Source: Sedimentisphaerales bacterium
Lineage (GTDB): Bacteria > Planctomycetota > Phycisphaerae > Sedimentisphaerales > UBA12454
NCBI GenBank assembly: GCA_016930635.1
Contig: JAFGGI010000025.1
Span: forward strand, 1-61,496
DNA length: 61,496 bases
Direction: 5' to 3'
The first letter of the stretch is position 1, and each line of letters starts with the position of its first letter. The notes below the pieces were generated by a model. That model saw only the letters and a program-made list of their open reading frames with translations. It ran no database searches and was not told the origin of the DNA. A program made the position numbers and the translations under genes. Below are positions 43,768 through 53,987 of the stretch, one piece after another.

Positions 43768-44547
43768 ATGAAAAAAATGCTGACGGCTTTTACACTTGTC
43801 GAGATTCTTGTAGTTGTATCGGTGATAGCGTTGCTTTTGGCAGTGCTTCTGCCTGTGATGACTCGTGCTCGCCAGCTTGCATACCGCATCAGATGCCTTA
43901 ATAATTTAAAACAGCTTGGTCTTGCGGTCGAGTCATATACGCAGAGCTATAATTACTATCCCGTTTGTGTGCCGGAGGTTGATACGAGCTGGGAAGATTT
44001 TTTAGCTGCTGAAAATGAACTGAGCGAAAAGATGCTGGGTGTGCCGGTCTCACTTTTTCCATTTCATGAGAGCCAGGCTCTGTATGATTGTCCGGTTTTG
44101 AGCAAGGCTGATTGTGATATCAGCTATTGCTATAACTGGCATGCAGGTAAAGTTTTTGACGAGTCGGAGCCTTTTGTATCTCTGTTTACCTCGGAGATGG
44201 GGCCTATTGATAAACCTAAACCTGAAATTAAAAATTTCCTTACGCTGCGTCCTGAAAAGGTAAAGTCGCCGGCTGCATTTGTAATTCTGTATGACCAGCC
44301 TGTAATTCCTGAACCTATAACAATAATCGGTGGTTATAATTCTTATAAGGATATCGACCCTGATGATTATATAAGCGAAGACTATAACGAGAAGGGGCTG
44401 GGGCATTTATGGCACTACAAAGTTTTAGAGGTTGTCGGGCCGCATCAAGGAGGTCATAATATCCTGTTTGGCGACGGTCATGTGAAATGGTATAAAGATG
44501 AAGAAACAGGAGAGGATAAGTCTATAATCAACAGGAATCCTTTCTGA
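43768..44547 (+). CDS. Type II pseudopilin-like protein with H-x9-DG tail
   Basis: 259 residues. An N-terminal prepilin-type motif, MKKMLTAFTLVEILVVVSVIALLLAVLLP, shortened here: cleavage is expected before FTLVEIL, with Glu at position 5 of the mature chain. A long helix follows, RCLNNLKQLGLAVESYTQ, then a DUF1559-like C-terminal region ending HQGGHNILFGDGHVKWY, where His and DG are separated by nine residues. Such proteins are abundant in Planctomycetota and are presumed to form secretion or pilus-like fibres. No secretion apparatus genes are adjacent. Monocistronic by spacing. Confidence 0.85.
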   Translation: MKKMLTAFTLVEILVVVSVIALLLAVLLPVMTRARQLAYRIRCLNNLKQLGLAVESYTQSYNYYPVCVPEVDTSWEDFLAAENELSEKMLGVPVSLFPFHESQALYDCPVLSKADCDISYCYNWHAGKVFDESEPFVSLFTSEMGPIDKPKPEIKNFLTLRPEKVKSPAAFVILYDQPVIPEPITIIGGYNSYKDIDPDDYISEDYNEKGLGHLWHYKVLEVVGPHQGGHNILFGDGHVKWYKDEETGEDKSIINRNPF

Positions 44548-44799
44548 TTTTCTGCTGTCAGGTTTGCCTTTCTTGGCAGGGCGGGTGCCAAAACTGGCAG
44601 GAAAAAGGATGTTACAGCCTATTTTAACAGAGGGTTTTTCTTTTTTGATTTTTCGTAACACATTGTATTCAAAAGAGTTGTCACAGAATAGCAATTTTGA
44701 TTTTTCTAATGGCATAAAACTGGTATTTTCTTTGCTAATAGTAAGTGTAACAGTTGGATATTGTTTTTATTTTAGACCTTTATAGAAGGAGTGAAATCA

Positions 44800-46485
44800 A
44801 TGGCAGCAAAACAATTGGAGTTTGATGCTGAAGCAAGAGCGGCTTTGTTAACCGGCGTAGAGAAACTTGCCCGTGCGGTGCGATCAACTCTCGGACCTCG
44901 CGGCAGGAATGCTATCATCGATAAGAGCTGGGGCGGCCCGACAGTTACCAAGGACGGCGTAACAGTAGCTGAGGAAATCGAGCTGGCTGACAAATCCGAG
45001 AATATGGGCGCCAAGCTTGTTCGTGAAGCGGCAAGCAAGACGAGCAAAATAGCAGGCGACGGCACGACAACGGCTACGGTTCTTACCGAGGCTATTTTCA
45101 AAGAAGCCTACCGCAATATAGCAGCAGGCGCTGATGCGATGAGTGTTAACAGGGGAATTCAAAAGGCCGTCGAGGCGGCAACAAAGAATCTTGTTAAACT
45201 TGCCAAGCCGGTTGATATCACAAAGAAAGATGACATCACAAATATCGCTTCAATCTCAGCAAATAATGATTCAGAAATCGGAAATATTATGGCTGAGGCT
45301 TTTATGAAGCTCGGTAAGGACGGCGTTATTACTATCGAAGAAGGCAAGAGCCTGGATACGACACTTGATTATGTCGAGGGCATGCAGTTTGACAGGGGGT
45401 ATCTGTCTCCTAATTTCGTAACGGATGTTGATAATATGGTTTGTGAGCTTGAAAAGCCGTATATTCTTGTTTTTGAGGATAAGATAAGCAGTGTTCAAAA
45501 GCTTGTGCCTATACTTGAGGCGGTAGCAAAGAATAAAAAGCCTCTCCTTATTATAGCAGAGGATATTGAAGGTGAGGCACTTGCGACTTTAGTGGTCAAT
45601 AAGCTTCGCGGCGTTATTCAGATATGTGCGGTTAAGGCCCCGGGATATGGCGACAGGCGAAAAGCGATGCTGCAGGATATAGCGATAATTACCGGTGCTG
45701 AGCCGATATTCAAGGATTTGGGTATTGAACTTGATAGTGTAAAGCTTTCGCAGCTCGGCAGGGCGAAGAAGGTTACTATCGATAATGATAATACAATAAT
45801 TGTCGAGGGGGCAGGCAGTGAAGATGCTATTGGGAGCAGGATAAAGGAAATCCGCAATGAAATCGAAAAGACAACAAGCGATTATGATAAAGAAAAACTT
45901 CAGGAACGTCTGGCCAAGCTGACCGGCGGGGTAGCGCAGATAAATGTCGGTGCTGCAAGCGAGACGGAAATGAAAGAGAAAAAGGCTCGTATCGAAGATG
46001 CGCTCCACGCTACCAGGGCAGCGATAGAGGAAGGTATTGTGCCCGGCGGCGGGGTGGCTCTTATCAGGTGTATCGATGCGGTAAAAAAAGTCAAAGCCAA
46101 GGGCGATGAGAAGACCGGCGTTGATATAATAGCAGAAGCTTTGAAGATGCCTTGCTATTATATAGCAGATAACGCAGGGGCTGTTGGTAATCTGGTGGTA
46201 AATAAAGTTTCCGAGGGCGCCGATGGTTTCGGTTATAACGCCGACAAAGGTGAATACGAGGACCTTATTGCAAGCGGTGTTATTGATCCGGTGAAGGTTA
46301 CGAGAATAGCTCTGCAAAACGCCGCATCAGTTGCAGGGTTGCTTTTGACCTGTGATTGTGTCGTTACCGAAAAGCCCGGCAAGAAAGAAGCTCCTGCAAT
46401 GCCTGGCGGCGGTATGGGCGGCATGGGCGGCATGGGCGGTATGGGAGGAATGGGAATGGGCGGCATGGGCGGCCTTGGGATGTAA
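44800..46485 (+). CDS. groEL: Chaperonin GroEL, first copy (with Gly-Met tail)
   Basis: 561 residues from the ATG at 44800, which has GAAGGAG 8 bases upstream; an in-frame GTG three codons earlier falls on the ribosome-binding site. Typical blocks are [34 protein letters not shown] with the catalytic aspartate, and [22 protein letters not shown]. The C-terminus is the usual Gly-Met repeat. Folds proteins in a double-ring chamber with GroES. The gene order groEL-groES-groEL2 is unusual. No CIRCE inverted repeat was found in the 252-base upstream spacer, so HrcA control is not supported. Confidence 0.97.
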   Translation: MAAKQLEFDAEARAALLTGVEKLARAVRSTLGPRGRNAIIDKSWGGPTVTKDGVTVAEEIELADKSENMGAKLVREAASKTSKIAGDGTTTATVLTEAIFKEAYRNIAAGADAMSVNRGIQKAVEAATKNLVKLAKPVDITKKDDITNIASISANNDSEIGNIMAEAFMKLGKDGVITIEEGKSLDTTLDYVEGMQFDRGYLSPNFVTDVDNMVCELEKPYILVFEDKISSVQKLVPILEAVAKNKKPLLIIAEDIEGEALATLVVNKLRGVIQICAVKAPGYGDRRKAMLQDIAIITGAEPIFKDLGIELDSVKLSQLGRAKKVTIDNDNTIIVEGAGSEDAIGSRIKEIRNEIEKTTSDYDKEKLQERLAKLTGGVAQINVGAASETEMKEKKARIEDALHATRAAIEEGIVPGGGVALIRCIDAVKKVKAKGDEKTGVDIIAEALKMPCYYIADNAGAVGNLVVNKVSEGADGFGYNADKGEYEDLIASGVIDPVKVTRIALQNAASVAGLLLTCDCVVTEKPGKKEAPAMPGGGMGGMGGMGGMGGMGMGGMGGLGM

Positions 46486-46490
46486 GAGCT

Positions 46491-46545
46491 TAAAGTTAAA
46501 AGTTTAAAACTGAAAATTATGGAATCGGCCTAAAGGCCGATGAAT
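46491..46545. repeat. Dispersed A-rich/GC-hairpin repeat between groEL and groES
   Basis: A-rich words followed by a perfect 8-bp stem ATCGGCCT-aa-AGGCCGAT (46524-46541). The layout is like that at 9670-9728. Within the operon it could act as an attenuator or RNA-stability hairpin. Confidence 0.5.
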
Positions 46546-46584
46546 TAAAATTATAAAATAAAAGTTTTATATGGAGTATAAGAA

Positions 46585-46875
46585 ATGAAGCTTAAACCAT
46601 TGGATGACAGGATAGTGGTAAAGCCGCAAGAGGCAGAGGAAAAAACAGCAGGCGGGATAGTTCTTCCGGACACAGCGAAAGAAAAACCGCTGATGGGTAA
46701 AGTTATTGCGGTCGGACCCGGAAAGATGCAGGACAACGGCAAACGCGCAGAAGTTTCTGTTAAGAAAAACGATATCGTTCTTTTCGGTAAGTACGGCGGG
46801 AGTAATATAAAACTTGATGGCGTGGAATATAAGATTCTGAGCGAAAGTGAGATTCTCGGGATAATTGAGAAATAA
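46585..46875 (+). CDS. groES: Co-chaperonin GroES
   Basis: 96 residues, full length. [35 protein letters not shown] contains the mobile loop (shortened here as [13 protein letters not shown]) and the family end region [14 protein letters not shown]. Forms the heptameric lid for GroEL. Placed 99 bases after groEL and 38 bases before groEL2, so it could serve both chaperonins. Confidence 0.97.
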   Translation: MKLKPLDDRIVVKPQEAEEKTAGGIVLPDTAKEKPLMGKVIAVGPGKMQDNGKRAEVSVKKNDIVLFGKYGGSNIKLDGVEYKILSESEILGIIEK

Positions 46876-46913
46876 ATTAGAACTGCTTTTTATAAGCCGG
46901 AGGTAGCTTAAAT

Positions 46914-48533
46914 ATGGCAAAGCAAATGATATTCGATGATGCGGCAAGGGCACATCTTAAACAGGGTCTGTCAACATTAGCTTCTGCGGTCAAGGTAACG
47001 CTTGGCCCGACAGGCAAGAACGTGCTGCTGCAGAAGAGTTTCGGTTCGCCGAAGATTACCAAAGACGGTGTGTCCGTAAGTAAAGAAATAGAATTGCCCG
47101 AACCGTTCAGGAACATGGGCGCAAAGATGGTTAACCAGGTTGCAAGCAAAACAAGCGATGTGGTCGGCGATGGTACTACGACTGCTACGGTTCTTGCTGA
47201 GGCGATTTATGGTGAAGGACTTAAAAACGTGACGGCAGGCGCCAATCCGATGGCAATAAAGAAAGGTATTGATAAAGCTGTCAATGTTGTTGTGGATTTT
47301 ATTGCTTCCAGGAGCCAGAAGGTCAAAGGCCATGATGATATTGCTAAGGTAGCGGCGATAAGCGCCAATAACAATGCCGATGTCGGGAAAATTCTTGCTG
47401 ATGCGATGGATAAAGTCGGCAAAGAAGGTGTTATAGAAGTTGAAGAAGGTAAGAGCCTTGAGACAGAACTGGAAGTGGTCGAGGGCATGCAGTTTGACCG
47501 CGGATATGTTTCGCCCTATTTTGTTAACAAGGTAGAAAATCTCGAGGCAGTTCTGGAAGATGCATATGTTCTGATATATGAAAAGAAGCTGTCGAGCATA
47601 GGTGAGATAGTGCCTTTGCTGGAGAAGATCGCTCAGGTAGGGGCGCAGCTTCTTATTATCGCTGAGGATGTCGAAGGTGAGGCGCTTGCAGCCCTGGTTA
47701 TTAACAGGCTTCAGGGCGTTCTGAAGGTTTGTGCGGTCAAGGCTCCAGGTTTTGGCGACAGGCGAAAAGCGATGCTCGGCGATATTGGTGTTCTTACTGC
47801 CGGAGAAGTTATAACTGAAGATCTGGGTATCAAGCTTGAGAAGATTGAACTTTCTCAGTTAGGCAGGGCGAAGAAAGTTGTTGTAAGCAAAGAGAACACA
47901 ACGATTATCGAAGGGGGAGGAAAGAAGAAGGATATCGATGCTCGCTGTGGACAGATTCGCAAGATGATAGAGGCTACTACCAGTGATTATGACAGGGAAA
48001 AACTCCAGGAACGTCTGGCGAAACTTACCGGCGGAGTAGCTGTTGTAAAAGCAGGTGCACCGACTGAAGCTGAGATGAAAGAAAGAAAAGACCTTCTTGA
48101 CGATGCGCTTCATGCTACAAAGGCTGCCACTGAAGAAGGTATCATTGCCGGCGGCGGAGTTGTATTTTTGCGTGCGATCGAAAAAGTAAAACAGGCAGAG
48201 GCCAAGGCGAAAGGCGATGAAAGAATCGGTTTCGAGATTGTTGCGCGTGCTTTACGGTCTCCGACAAGACAGATAGTTGAAAACGGCGGCGGAGAAGGCG
48301 ATGTAATAGTTGAGAAACTGCTCGAAGAAAGCGGCAATATCGGTTACAATGCCAATACAGGCGAATTTGTCGATATGATAGAGGCGGGTATAATCGATCC
48401 TGCCAAGGTGGCAAGATGTGCACTGCAAAATGCTGCTTCTGTTGCATCACTTATGCTGACGACAAATGTTCTAATTACCGAGCTCAAAGAAGACGATGAA
48501 GAAGCTAAGCCGATAGAAGGCGCAGTTAGCTAA
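46914..48533 (+). CDS. groEL2: Chaperonin GroEL, second copy (no Gly-Met tail)
   Basis: 539 residues. Shares all core blocks with the first copy: [53 protein letters not shown] and [21 protein letters not shown]. It ends in an acidic tail [14 protein letters not shown] in place of the Gly-Met repeat. Extra chaperonins without the hydrophobic tail are known in several phyla and often have specialised clients; that is not shown here. The paralogues differ at many positions, so this is not a recent duplication. Preceded by a CCGGAGG ribosome-binding site. Confidence 0.96.
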   Translation: MAKQMIFDDAARAHLKQGLSTLASAVKVTLGPTGKNVLLQKSFGSPKITKDGVSVSKEIELPEPFRNMGAKMVNQVASKTSDVVGDGTTTATVLAEAIYGEGLKNVTAGANPMAIKKGIDKAVNVVVDFIASRSQKVKGHDDIAKVAAISANNNADVGKILADAMDKVGKEGVIEVEEGKSLETELEVVEGMQFDRGYVSPYFVNKVENLEAVLEDAYVLIYEKKLSSIGEIVPLLEKIAQVGAQLLIIAEDVEGEALAALVINRLQGVLKVCAVKAPGFGDRRKAMLGDIGVLTAGEVITEDLGIKLEKIELSQLGRAKKVVVSKENTTIIEGGGKKKDIDARCGQIRKMIEATTSDYDREKLQERLAKLTGGVAVVKAGAPTEAEMKERKDLLDDALHATKAATEEGIIAGGGVVFLRAIEKVKQAEAKAKGDERIGFEIVARALRSPTRQIVENGGGEGDVIVEKLLEESGNIGYNANTGEFVDMIEAGIIDPAKVARCALQNAASVASLMLTTNVLITELKEDDEEAKPIEGAVS

Positions 48534-48671
48534 AATCCGAAATACGAAATCCTAAATCCGAAACAAATATAAAATATAAAATGCAAATGTTCAAAACAAT
48601 TTGTTTCGGTCATTTTTAGATTTGGTAATTTGGATTTGTTTAGAGTTTCGATATTCGAATTTCGGATTTTT
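48534..48671. repeat. MITE-like AT-rich palindromic repeat before dnaJ
   Basis: About 138 bases. It begins with AATCCGAAATACGAAATC and ends with an inverted version (GATATTCGAATTTCGGATTT). Its words recur in the spacer at 60676-60803. No gene inside. Confidence 0.65.
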
Positions 48672-48679
48672 GGGAAAAG

Positions 48680-49819
48680 ATGGCCAAACGAGACTATTAT
48701 GAAGTTTTAGGGGTCCAGAAAAACGCCTCTACTGACGATATCAAGCGAGCGTATCGGCGTCTGGCTATAAAGTATCATCCGGATAAGAATCCTGATGACA
48801 AAGATGCCGAGGCCAAGTTCAAGGAATGTGCCGAGGCTTACGAGGTATTAAGCGATTCGGATAAGCGGTCGCGATACGACCAGTTCGGCCATGCAGGTCT
48901 GCACGGGGCAGGTGTTCATGATTTTTCAAGGATGAATGTCGAAGATATATTCGGCGCTCTAAATCTTGAAGACTTATTTGGTGATATGTTCGGCTTTTCG
49001 AACAGGTCGCGCAGAAGCAGACGAAGCGGGCCGCGTAAAGGTTATGATCTTGAGACAGTTGTCCAGCTTACCTTGAATGAAGTTGCCGACGGTGTTGAAA
49101 AGACTATCGAATTTACCCGACAGGACCTTTGCGAAGAGTGCAAAGGCAGCGGCAGTGCCAAAGGGAGCAGTCCTTCGGCGTGTTCGGCCTGCGGCGGCAG
49201 CGGGCAGGTTGCTCAATCCGGGCTGGGCGGGTTTTTCCAGATGGTCTCGACCTGCAGAACCTGCAAAGGCAGCGGTAAGGTGATAACCAAACCCTGTAAG
49301 AAATGCAGAGGCAGCGGCAGAGTACCGAAGAAGCGTCTTGTAACTGTTAAGATCCCTGCCGGTGTTCACGAAGGCCAGAGCGTTCGCATTGCCGGCGAAG
49401 GTGAACCCGGCTTTGACGGCGGACCTCGAGGCGATCTATACTGTTATGTGAGAATAAAAGAACATCCGTTCCTTAGTCGCCAGGGGATAGACCTTGTGGC
49501 GGTTGTGCCTATAAGTTTTACACAGGCTGCTCTTGGCGGAATGATCGATGTGCCGAGCCTGAATGGTAAACGTGAGTTGAAGATCCCTGCCGGGACGCAA
49601 TATGGCGATGTGTTCAGGATAAAGAACGAGGGACTTCCGGATATACGCACAAAACGCAAAGGCGATGAACTGGTGCAGGTAATTGTTGAAGTACCTAAAA
49701 AGCTTGATAAGGAACAGGAAGAACTGCTCAGGAAATTTGCTGAAACTGAAGATATTTCAGTTATGCCGAAGAGCCAGGGGTTTTTTGAGAAGCTCAAACA
49801 ACACTTTAATAACGGATAA
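48680..49819 (+). CDS. dnaJ: Chaperone protein DnaJ
   Basis: 379 residues. J domain at the N-terminus with the HPD motif ([10 protein letters not shown]). A short Gly/Phe-like linker contains [18 protein letters not shown]. Four zinc-binding CxxCxGxG repeats follow: [24 protein letters not shown] and CKKCRGSG. Then the substrate-binding C-terminal domains ([19 protein letters not shown]). It stimulates DnaK ATPase; no dnaK gene is in the window. The stop overlaps the grpE start by one base. Confidence 0.97.
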   Translation: MAKRDYYEVLGVQKNASTDDIKRAYRRLAIKYHPDKNPDDKDAEAKFKECAEAYEVLSDSDKRSRYDQFGHAGLHGAGVHDFSRMNVEDIFGALNLEDLFGDMFGFSNRSRRSRRSGPRKGYDLETVVQLTLNEVADGVEKTIEFTRQDLCEECKGSGSAKGSSPSACSACGGSGQVAQSGLGGFFQMVSTCRTCKGSGKVITKPCKKCRGSGRVPKKRLVTVKIPAGVHEGQSVRIAGEGEPGFDGGPRGDLYCYVRIKEHPFLSRQGIDLVAVVPISFTQAALGGMIDVPSLNGKRELKIPAGTQYGDVFRIKNEGLPDIRTKRKGDELVQVIVEVPKKLDKEQEELLRKFAETEDISVMPKSQGFFEKLKQHFNNG

Positions 49820-50358
49820 TGAATATGTGCAGCAGTCCTGAAAAAGAGACAAAAAAACATAAAAAGGACAAGGCCGACAAACTGCAGGAGCAGATAGACA
49901 AGCTCGTGGCTGAAAAGGATGAGCTTTTTGCGAAACTCCAGCGGGTAAGTGCCGACTATGACAATTATCAAAAGCGCTCGGCTAAACAGATATCGGATTC
50001 AGTTAACTATGAAAAGGAACTTATACTGAAATCTATTTTACCTGTTCTTGATAATTTCGAGCATACTCTCAGTGGTGCCGAAGAAATAGAGGATATTGAA
50101 AGTTTGTGGAAAGGTGTACAGATAATTTACGACCAGATGCTTTCGATCTTAAAAGGCTATGGTGTGGAGCAGATAGATTCTGTCGGTCAAAAGTTCGATC
50201 CTTCCTGTCATGAGGCTATGATGCAAAGAGATGAGCCTGATGAGGAAAATGAAATAGTATTAGAGGAATTTCAGAAGGGATATCGGTTGGGCGATAAGAT
50301 TCTGCGGCCGGGCAGGGTGATCGTGAATAAGAAAAATAACGCCCAAAACGGGGAGTAG
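49819..50358 (+). CDS. grpE: Nucleotide exchange factor GrpE
   Basis: 179 residues. A charged N-terminus forms a long coiled coil (about 10-60, ELFAKLQRVSADYDNYQKRS). The helical bundle follows and then the beta domain with FDPSCHEAMMQRDEPDEENEIV and the closing GYRLGDKILRPGRVIVNK. It exchanges ADP on DnaK. Coupled to dnaJ by a one-base overlap and 4 bases before the zinc-ribbon gene. A second in-frame Met two codons later is an alternative start. Confidence 0.95.
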   Translation: MNMCSSPEKETKKHKKDKADKLQEQIDKLVAEKDELFAKLQRVSADYDNYQKRSAKQISDSVNYEKELILKSILPVLDNFEHTLSGAEEIEDIESLWKGVQIIYDQMLSILKGYGVEQIDSVGQKFDPSCHEAMMQRDEPDEENEIVLEEFQKGYRLGDKILRPGRVIVNKKNNAQNGE

Positions 50359-50362
50359 TTCT

Positions 50363-50686
50363 ATGCCTACCTATGAATATAGATGCGAGAACTGCGGATA
50401 TGAGTTCGAAAAATTTCAATCGATGACGGCGTCAGTACTTCGTAAATGCCCCGAGTGCGGCAAGAATTCACTTCGCAGACTTATAGGTACGGGGGCCGGG
50501 GTGATATTCAAAGGTTCGGGATTTTACGAAACAGATTATCGCAGCGAATCCTATAAAAGTGCAGCAAAAAAAGACAGCGAAAGCAGTACTAAAAAAGACG
50601 AGAAAAAAGAGGCTAAAACAGAAGCAAAAACCAAACCGGACAAGAAAAAAGACACCAGGCCGAAGGGTGACAAGAAATCGGATTGA
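50363..50686 (+). CDS. FmdB-type zinc-ribbon protein
   Basis: 107 residues. The first 55 residues are the FmdB-type ribbon: MPTYEYRCENCGYEFEKFQS, then KCPECGKNSLRRLIG, with four cysteines for zinc, and GFYETDYR at its end. The tail (about 65-107) is almost entirely Lys, Glu, Asp and Thr, probably disordered. The role of the family is unsettled, with regulatory functions proposed. Last gene of the dnaJ-grpE run. Confidence 0.85.
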   Translation: MPTYEYRCENCGYEFEKFQSMTASVLRKCPECGKNSLRRLIGTGAGVIFKGSGFYETDYRSESYKSAAKKDSESSTKKDEKKEAKTEAKTKPDKKKDTRPKGDKKSD

Positions 50687-50795
50687 GAATCTAATTTTTT
50701 TAAAATTTTTAATTGGTACTGGCCCGGCATTTTGTTATTCACACAATCAAAATTAGCATATAACATAGGCTCATAATAGTGAAAGGTTTATAATT

Positions 50796-51974
50796 ATGAA
50801 ACTAATTTTCAAAAACAAATACCAAGTTAGATACAAAATGATTGTTCTGCTTTTTGTCATTATGGCGATAAGTTCCAGTGTATTTAGTGAATCAGCAGAT
50901 GTCGAAAGAAATATCCCTGTAAGCATGAGTATTTATCGAGATGATTATCCGTCGTCACTTTATATAAAATGTAAGGTGCAGGATTTTTCCAAGATAGATA
51001 TTGATAGTTTTCAGGATGGTGGAGATTTAACCAAAAAAGAATTTAAACGATTAATAAAGAGTATAAAGGATAATGACCCAAATAGTTATGAGTCTTTTGG
51101 GAAGAATTACCGTAACAAAGTTTATAATAATGAAACCACCAAAAAAGCAAATAGCAATTTAAGGGGTTTCCAACAGGTATTTCAATACTACGAAGAACAT
51201 GGAGATGGTTTAAAAGTATACAAGAAAGTTTCAATCGGCAATGGGGGTTTATTTGTTTTTGGGACTGATGCAAAGAGTACTAATTCAGAATTTAAGGATC
51301 AGCGAAGATCTTTTCGGTATGAGGAGGCATCCTCAGATAAAATCAGATGGAATTCTGCAGAACAACTTATGGATCCACTATCAAGCATTATAGTCAATAC
51401 TTTTCAGGAAGCTGCAAGGAATCCGGAAAAATGGCAGGGGAAAGTGGCAGATGTCAATACTTCTTTTGACTACAGCATACTAATAGCTGGCACAGAAGAT
51501 AAAAATCCGGTATATCTGCAATTCAACGGGGCAAAATATAATATTGATATAATTAATGACTCTATACCAGATAATGATAAAATACTCGGTTTTTACCAAG
51601 ATGCACATCTTGTATGGCTACATGTTTCTTCTGAAGAGTATATGAAATATTATACTCATAGCAGCCAGGAACGAATACTAAATACTGAAGCGAAAAGTCC
51701 AGGATTCCTAGATGATATTAGGAAATCTTTGTCAAAGGGAAAAAAAGTTTTATTTGTAATGGATGCTAATCCATTCTATGTGATATTTTATAGATTGGGA
51801 GATGTGAATAAAACAGTGTATCATGAATATGTCGTTATTGACCCCAATGATGGAGCTCTCAAACTAAATTTAGCGACAATGGACTATAACAATCAGTATT
51901 TGTTGTCGCCTGAATTTAGTCTTGTATTGAATAAAATTGACTCTGATTTATTTCCTGTGGATGCTACACAATAG
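50796..51974 (+). CDS. Exported protein of unknown function
   Basis: 392 residues with an N-terminal membrane/signal segment (about 15-33, MIVLLFVIMAISSSVFSES). The mature part is charged and has no motif I recognise; landmarks are DPLSSIIVNTFQEAARNPE and KKVLFVMDANPFYVIFYRLG. Base composition is clearly more AT-rich than the chaperone genes next to it, hinting at separate origin. It stands alone, with 109 bases before and 109 after it. The possible start at the second Met (residue 15) would place the signal peptide at the very N-terminus. Confidence 0.6.
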   Translation: MKLIFKNKYQVRYKMIVLLFVIMAISSSVFSESADVERNIPVSMSIYRDDYPSSLYIKCKVQDFSKIDIDSFQDGGDLTKKEFKRLIKSIKDNDPNSYESFGKNYRNKVYNNETTKKANSNLRGFQQVFQYYEEHGDGLKVYKKVSIGNGGLFVFGTDAKSTNSEFKDQRRSFRYEEASSDKIRWNSAEQLMDPLSSIIVNTFQEAARNPEKWQGKVADVNTSFDYSILIAGTEDKNPVYLQFNGAKYNIDIINDSIPDNDKILGFYQDAHLVWLHVSSEEYMKYYTHSSQERILNTEAKSPGFLDDIRKSLSKGKKVLFVMDANPFYVIFYRLGDVNKTVYHEYVVIDPNDGALKLNLATMDYNNQYLLSPEFSLVLNKIDSDLFPVDATQ

Positions 51975-52083
51975 GAGGAACACAATTAGGGGCAGTTGCC
52001 TATTGGGATTATTGGGGACGTTGGGGCTATTGAAAAAGTCTATATATCCGAATGAATAGTTCTAATATAAGAAATACGTTATT

Positions 52084-53103
52084 TTAGTTGCTTATAACAA
52101 TTATTGTAACTGTGGCGCTATCGAGGGGTTCTAATGGTTGTGAGATAGTATCGGTTTTTTCAGTTGCGGCAAGTGCCGGCTTTTGGTCTGTAAGAAAATC
52201 ATAATCAATATCCGCGTTTGCATATACTCTATCGATAGCAGACGGCGTTGTGATCTTGTTAATAATAGCAAGGTCATGGGCCATTCTCAGCCGTTGTCCG
52301 AGATTTTCAGCTTTGCATATCTCTATTACCTGGTCGGCATTAATATTATTAACGGTTATGTATTTACCTGTCTGTTCTGTGCCGATGTCCATTTTTGTGT
52401 CGGTACATTGAGGCCAGATGAAGCTTAATTCCTGTATAAGATTCGCGACGGATTCATTGTCGCAGTTGATAACATATCTGACCGAGCCGGGCTGTCTGTC
52501 AACTGCAGAGGTTTGACCGAAAAGATTCGTGGTTGTAAGGGCCTTTGCGACGAACCAGTCAACCTCGATGGGGTTATTTGTTTTTAGCGTAAGAATGGCA
52601 ACGAGTGATACATCGTACGGCATTTGCGGTACGATTTTTTTGTCCTCAACCGGCATGGCCTCTGTAAACGGCTGTTCATATATGACTTTTTTGTCTATTT
52701 CTTTTCTTAAAGCATTAGTGATTAATTTGTCCCTGCTTGATTTCGGAACGAAGATATCAAAGATAACGACAGAGAGTACTGATGCAAGAGCGATCACAGC
52801 AGCGGCTGTCATAATTCTGCGTACCATCAGATGTCTTCTTCCTGCTTTATGTGAATAAACTTCTGTATTTGCCAGCAGAGTTTCTCTTTCAAGCCGGCTG
52901 GTTATATTTTCATACAGACCTTGGGGAACGGGGGTAAAACTGACGGAATTTATGAGTTCTTTATGTCTTTTGATGGAATCATAGAGGTCCTGGACCTGAC
53001 GGTCGTGGTCTAACAGCCTTTTTACTTCATTGCTCTTTCTTTCGTCCAGTTCGCCGTCAAGGTAACTGTTGAGCAATTCTTCAATATGTTCGATATCCTT
53101 CAT
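52084..53103 (-). CDS. Membrane-anchored anti-sigma factor-like protein
   Basis: 339 residues. The N-terminal ~65 residues (IEELLNSYLDGELDERKSNEVKRLL) match the helical cytoplasmic domain of anti-sigma factors. There is no zinc-binding HxxxCxxC motif. One membrane segment (about 97-118, IMTAAAVIALASVLSVVIF) leads to a ~220-residue extracytoplasmic domain, unlike that of the pseudopilin-type anti-sigma at 9848. It lies 103 bases downstream of the ECF sigma gene on the same strand, separated by the inverted-repeat spacer. Probably holds the sigma factor at the membrane until an envelope signal arrives. Confidence 0.8.
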   Translation of the reverse strand: MKDIEHIEELLNSYLDGELDERKSNEVKRLLDHDRQVQDLYDSIKRHKELINSVSFTPVPQGLYENITSRLERETLLANTEVYSHKAGRRHLMVRRIMTAAAVIALASVLSVVIFDIFVPKSSRDKLITNALRKEIDKKVIYEQPFTEAMPVEDKKIVPQMPYDVSLVAILTLKTNNPIEVDWFVAKALTTTNLFGQTSAVDRQPGSVRYVINCDNESVANLIQELSFIWPQCTDTKMDIGTEQTGKYITVNNINADQVIEICKAENLGQRLRMAHDLAIINKITTPSAIDRVYANADIDYDFLTDQKPALAATEKTDTISQPLEPLDSATVTIIVISN

Positions 53104-53206
53104 CCAGCACCTTCTTTATATTCAAATTTTATTTTGCACATTTGAACGAACAAATTTATTTCTGTTCCACACCTTTAAACTAAACGAATGTCGGAAGGTG
53201 CGGGAT
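53104..53206. repeat. Inverted-repeat spacer at a stop/start junction (copy 1)
   Basis: The spacer is bounded by CCAGCACCTT (53104-53113) and AAGGTGCGGG (53195-53204), inverted with 9 of 10 bases matching. On the minus strand it is flanked on both sides by ATGAA: the left one gives the sigma stop (TGA), the right one is the anti-sigma start. The interior is AT-rich with no gene. The same design occurs at 58951-59104. Confidence 0.75.
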
Positions 53207-53830
53207 TCATTGTATTGCCGCCTCCAGAATTTCCCTGAGATTTTTTCTGCCTCTGGCAATTCTGCTTTTTACTGTTCCAACTTCAGTATCCAATGCTTCA
53301 GCGATCTGGTTATAATTCATCTGTTCGATATCTCTAAGTACGACCGCTGCTCGCTGGCCGGGTTCGAGTTTTTCCAGAGCTTTTAAGACCAGGCTGTGCA
53401 TTTCCTTTGTCGCGGCTACCTGCTGGGGCAGCGGAGAAGTTTTGTCTATCAGATAATCTTTTAACTGCCTTTTCAGCTCGTTGTCCGTTTCATTCTGGAG
53501 CGACTGAAATCTAACTGCTGCGTTCTTTTTGCAGAAGTTCAGCGTAAGATTAACCGCGATCCTGAACAGCCAGGTATAAAAGCTGCTCTGCTCTTTGAAA
53601 TTATTAATGTTCTGTATCACTTTGACGAAGGCATCCTGGGTCAGTTCAGCGGCGTCGTCGGCATTGCCGCACATCTTCAGCACGGTGTTATAAACCCTTT
53701 GCTGATATTTCAGTATCAGCCTTTGAGCCGAGTCCATATTGCCGGCTTTTGCCTGTGCGACCAATGCAGCTTCGTCAATCGAGATATTCGCATCGGTGTT
53801 TTTCAATTGTTCCTGTATAGATTTGACCAT
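53207..53830 (-). CDS. ECF-family RNA polymerase sigma factor (RpoE-like)
   Basis: About 207 residues from the ATG at 53830; a GTG 13 codons upstream (53869) is an alternative. Region 2 is visible as LILKYQQRVYNTVLKMCG, AAELTQDAFVKVIQNINNF and FYTWLFRIAVNLTLNFC. Region 4 is LEPGQRAAVVLRDIEQMNYNQIAEAL with the recognition helix TEVGTVKSRIARGRKNL. Co-directional with the anti-sigma gene downstream, so probably one operon. The ancestral junction was likely an ATGA overlap that was split by the repeat spacer. The regulon is unknown. Confidence 0.92.
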   Translation of the reverse strand: MVKSIQEQLKNTDANISIDEAALVAQAKAGNMDSAQRLILKYQQRVYNTVLKMCGNADDAAELTQDAFVKVIQNINNFKEQSSFYTWLFRIAVNLTLNFCKKNAAVRFQSLQNETDNELKRQLKDYLIDKTSPLPQQVAATKEMHSLVLKALEKLEPGQRAAVVLRDIEQMNYNQIAEALDTEVGTVKSRIARGRKNLREILEAAIQ

Positions 53831-53987
53831 ATTAGCCCGTGAAAGTTCCCTATTTTTCAAAAAATACACGAATTTTGCAACTATAATGGCACAATTGGGT
53901 TATAAAAGCAAGGATGTTTGTTTTACGGCCAGAAAACAGGACTTGTTCTGTCGTGAATAGCTGAAAAGGGCGTTTTTTGAAGGTTTC

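Noticed and set aside
44548..44799. Search for a CIRCE or sigma-32 element before groEL
   Set aside because: No TTAGCACTC-N9-GAGTGCTAA repeat or CCCCAT-type box was found.
45589..46317. Open frame of 242 residues antisense to groEL
   Set aside because: Shadow frame of a highly conserved gene.
53104..53206. Terminator between the ECF sigma and anti-sigma genes
   Set aside because: The inverted ends are about 80 bases apart with no T-tract, and the genes are expected to be co-expressed.
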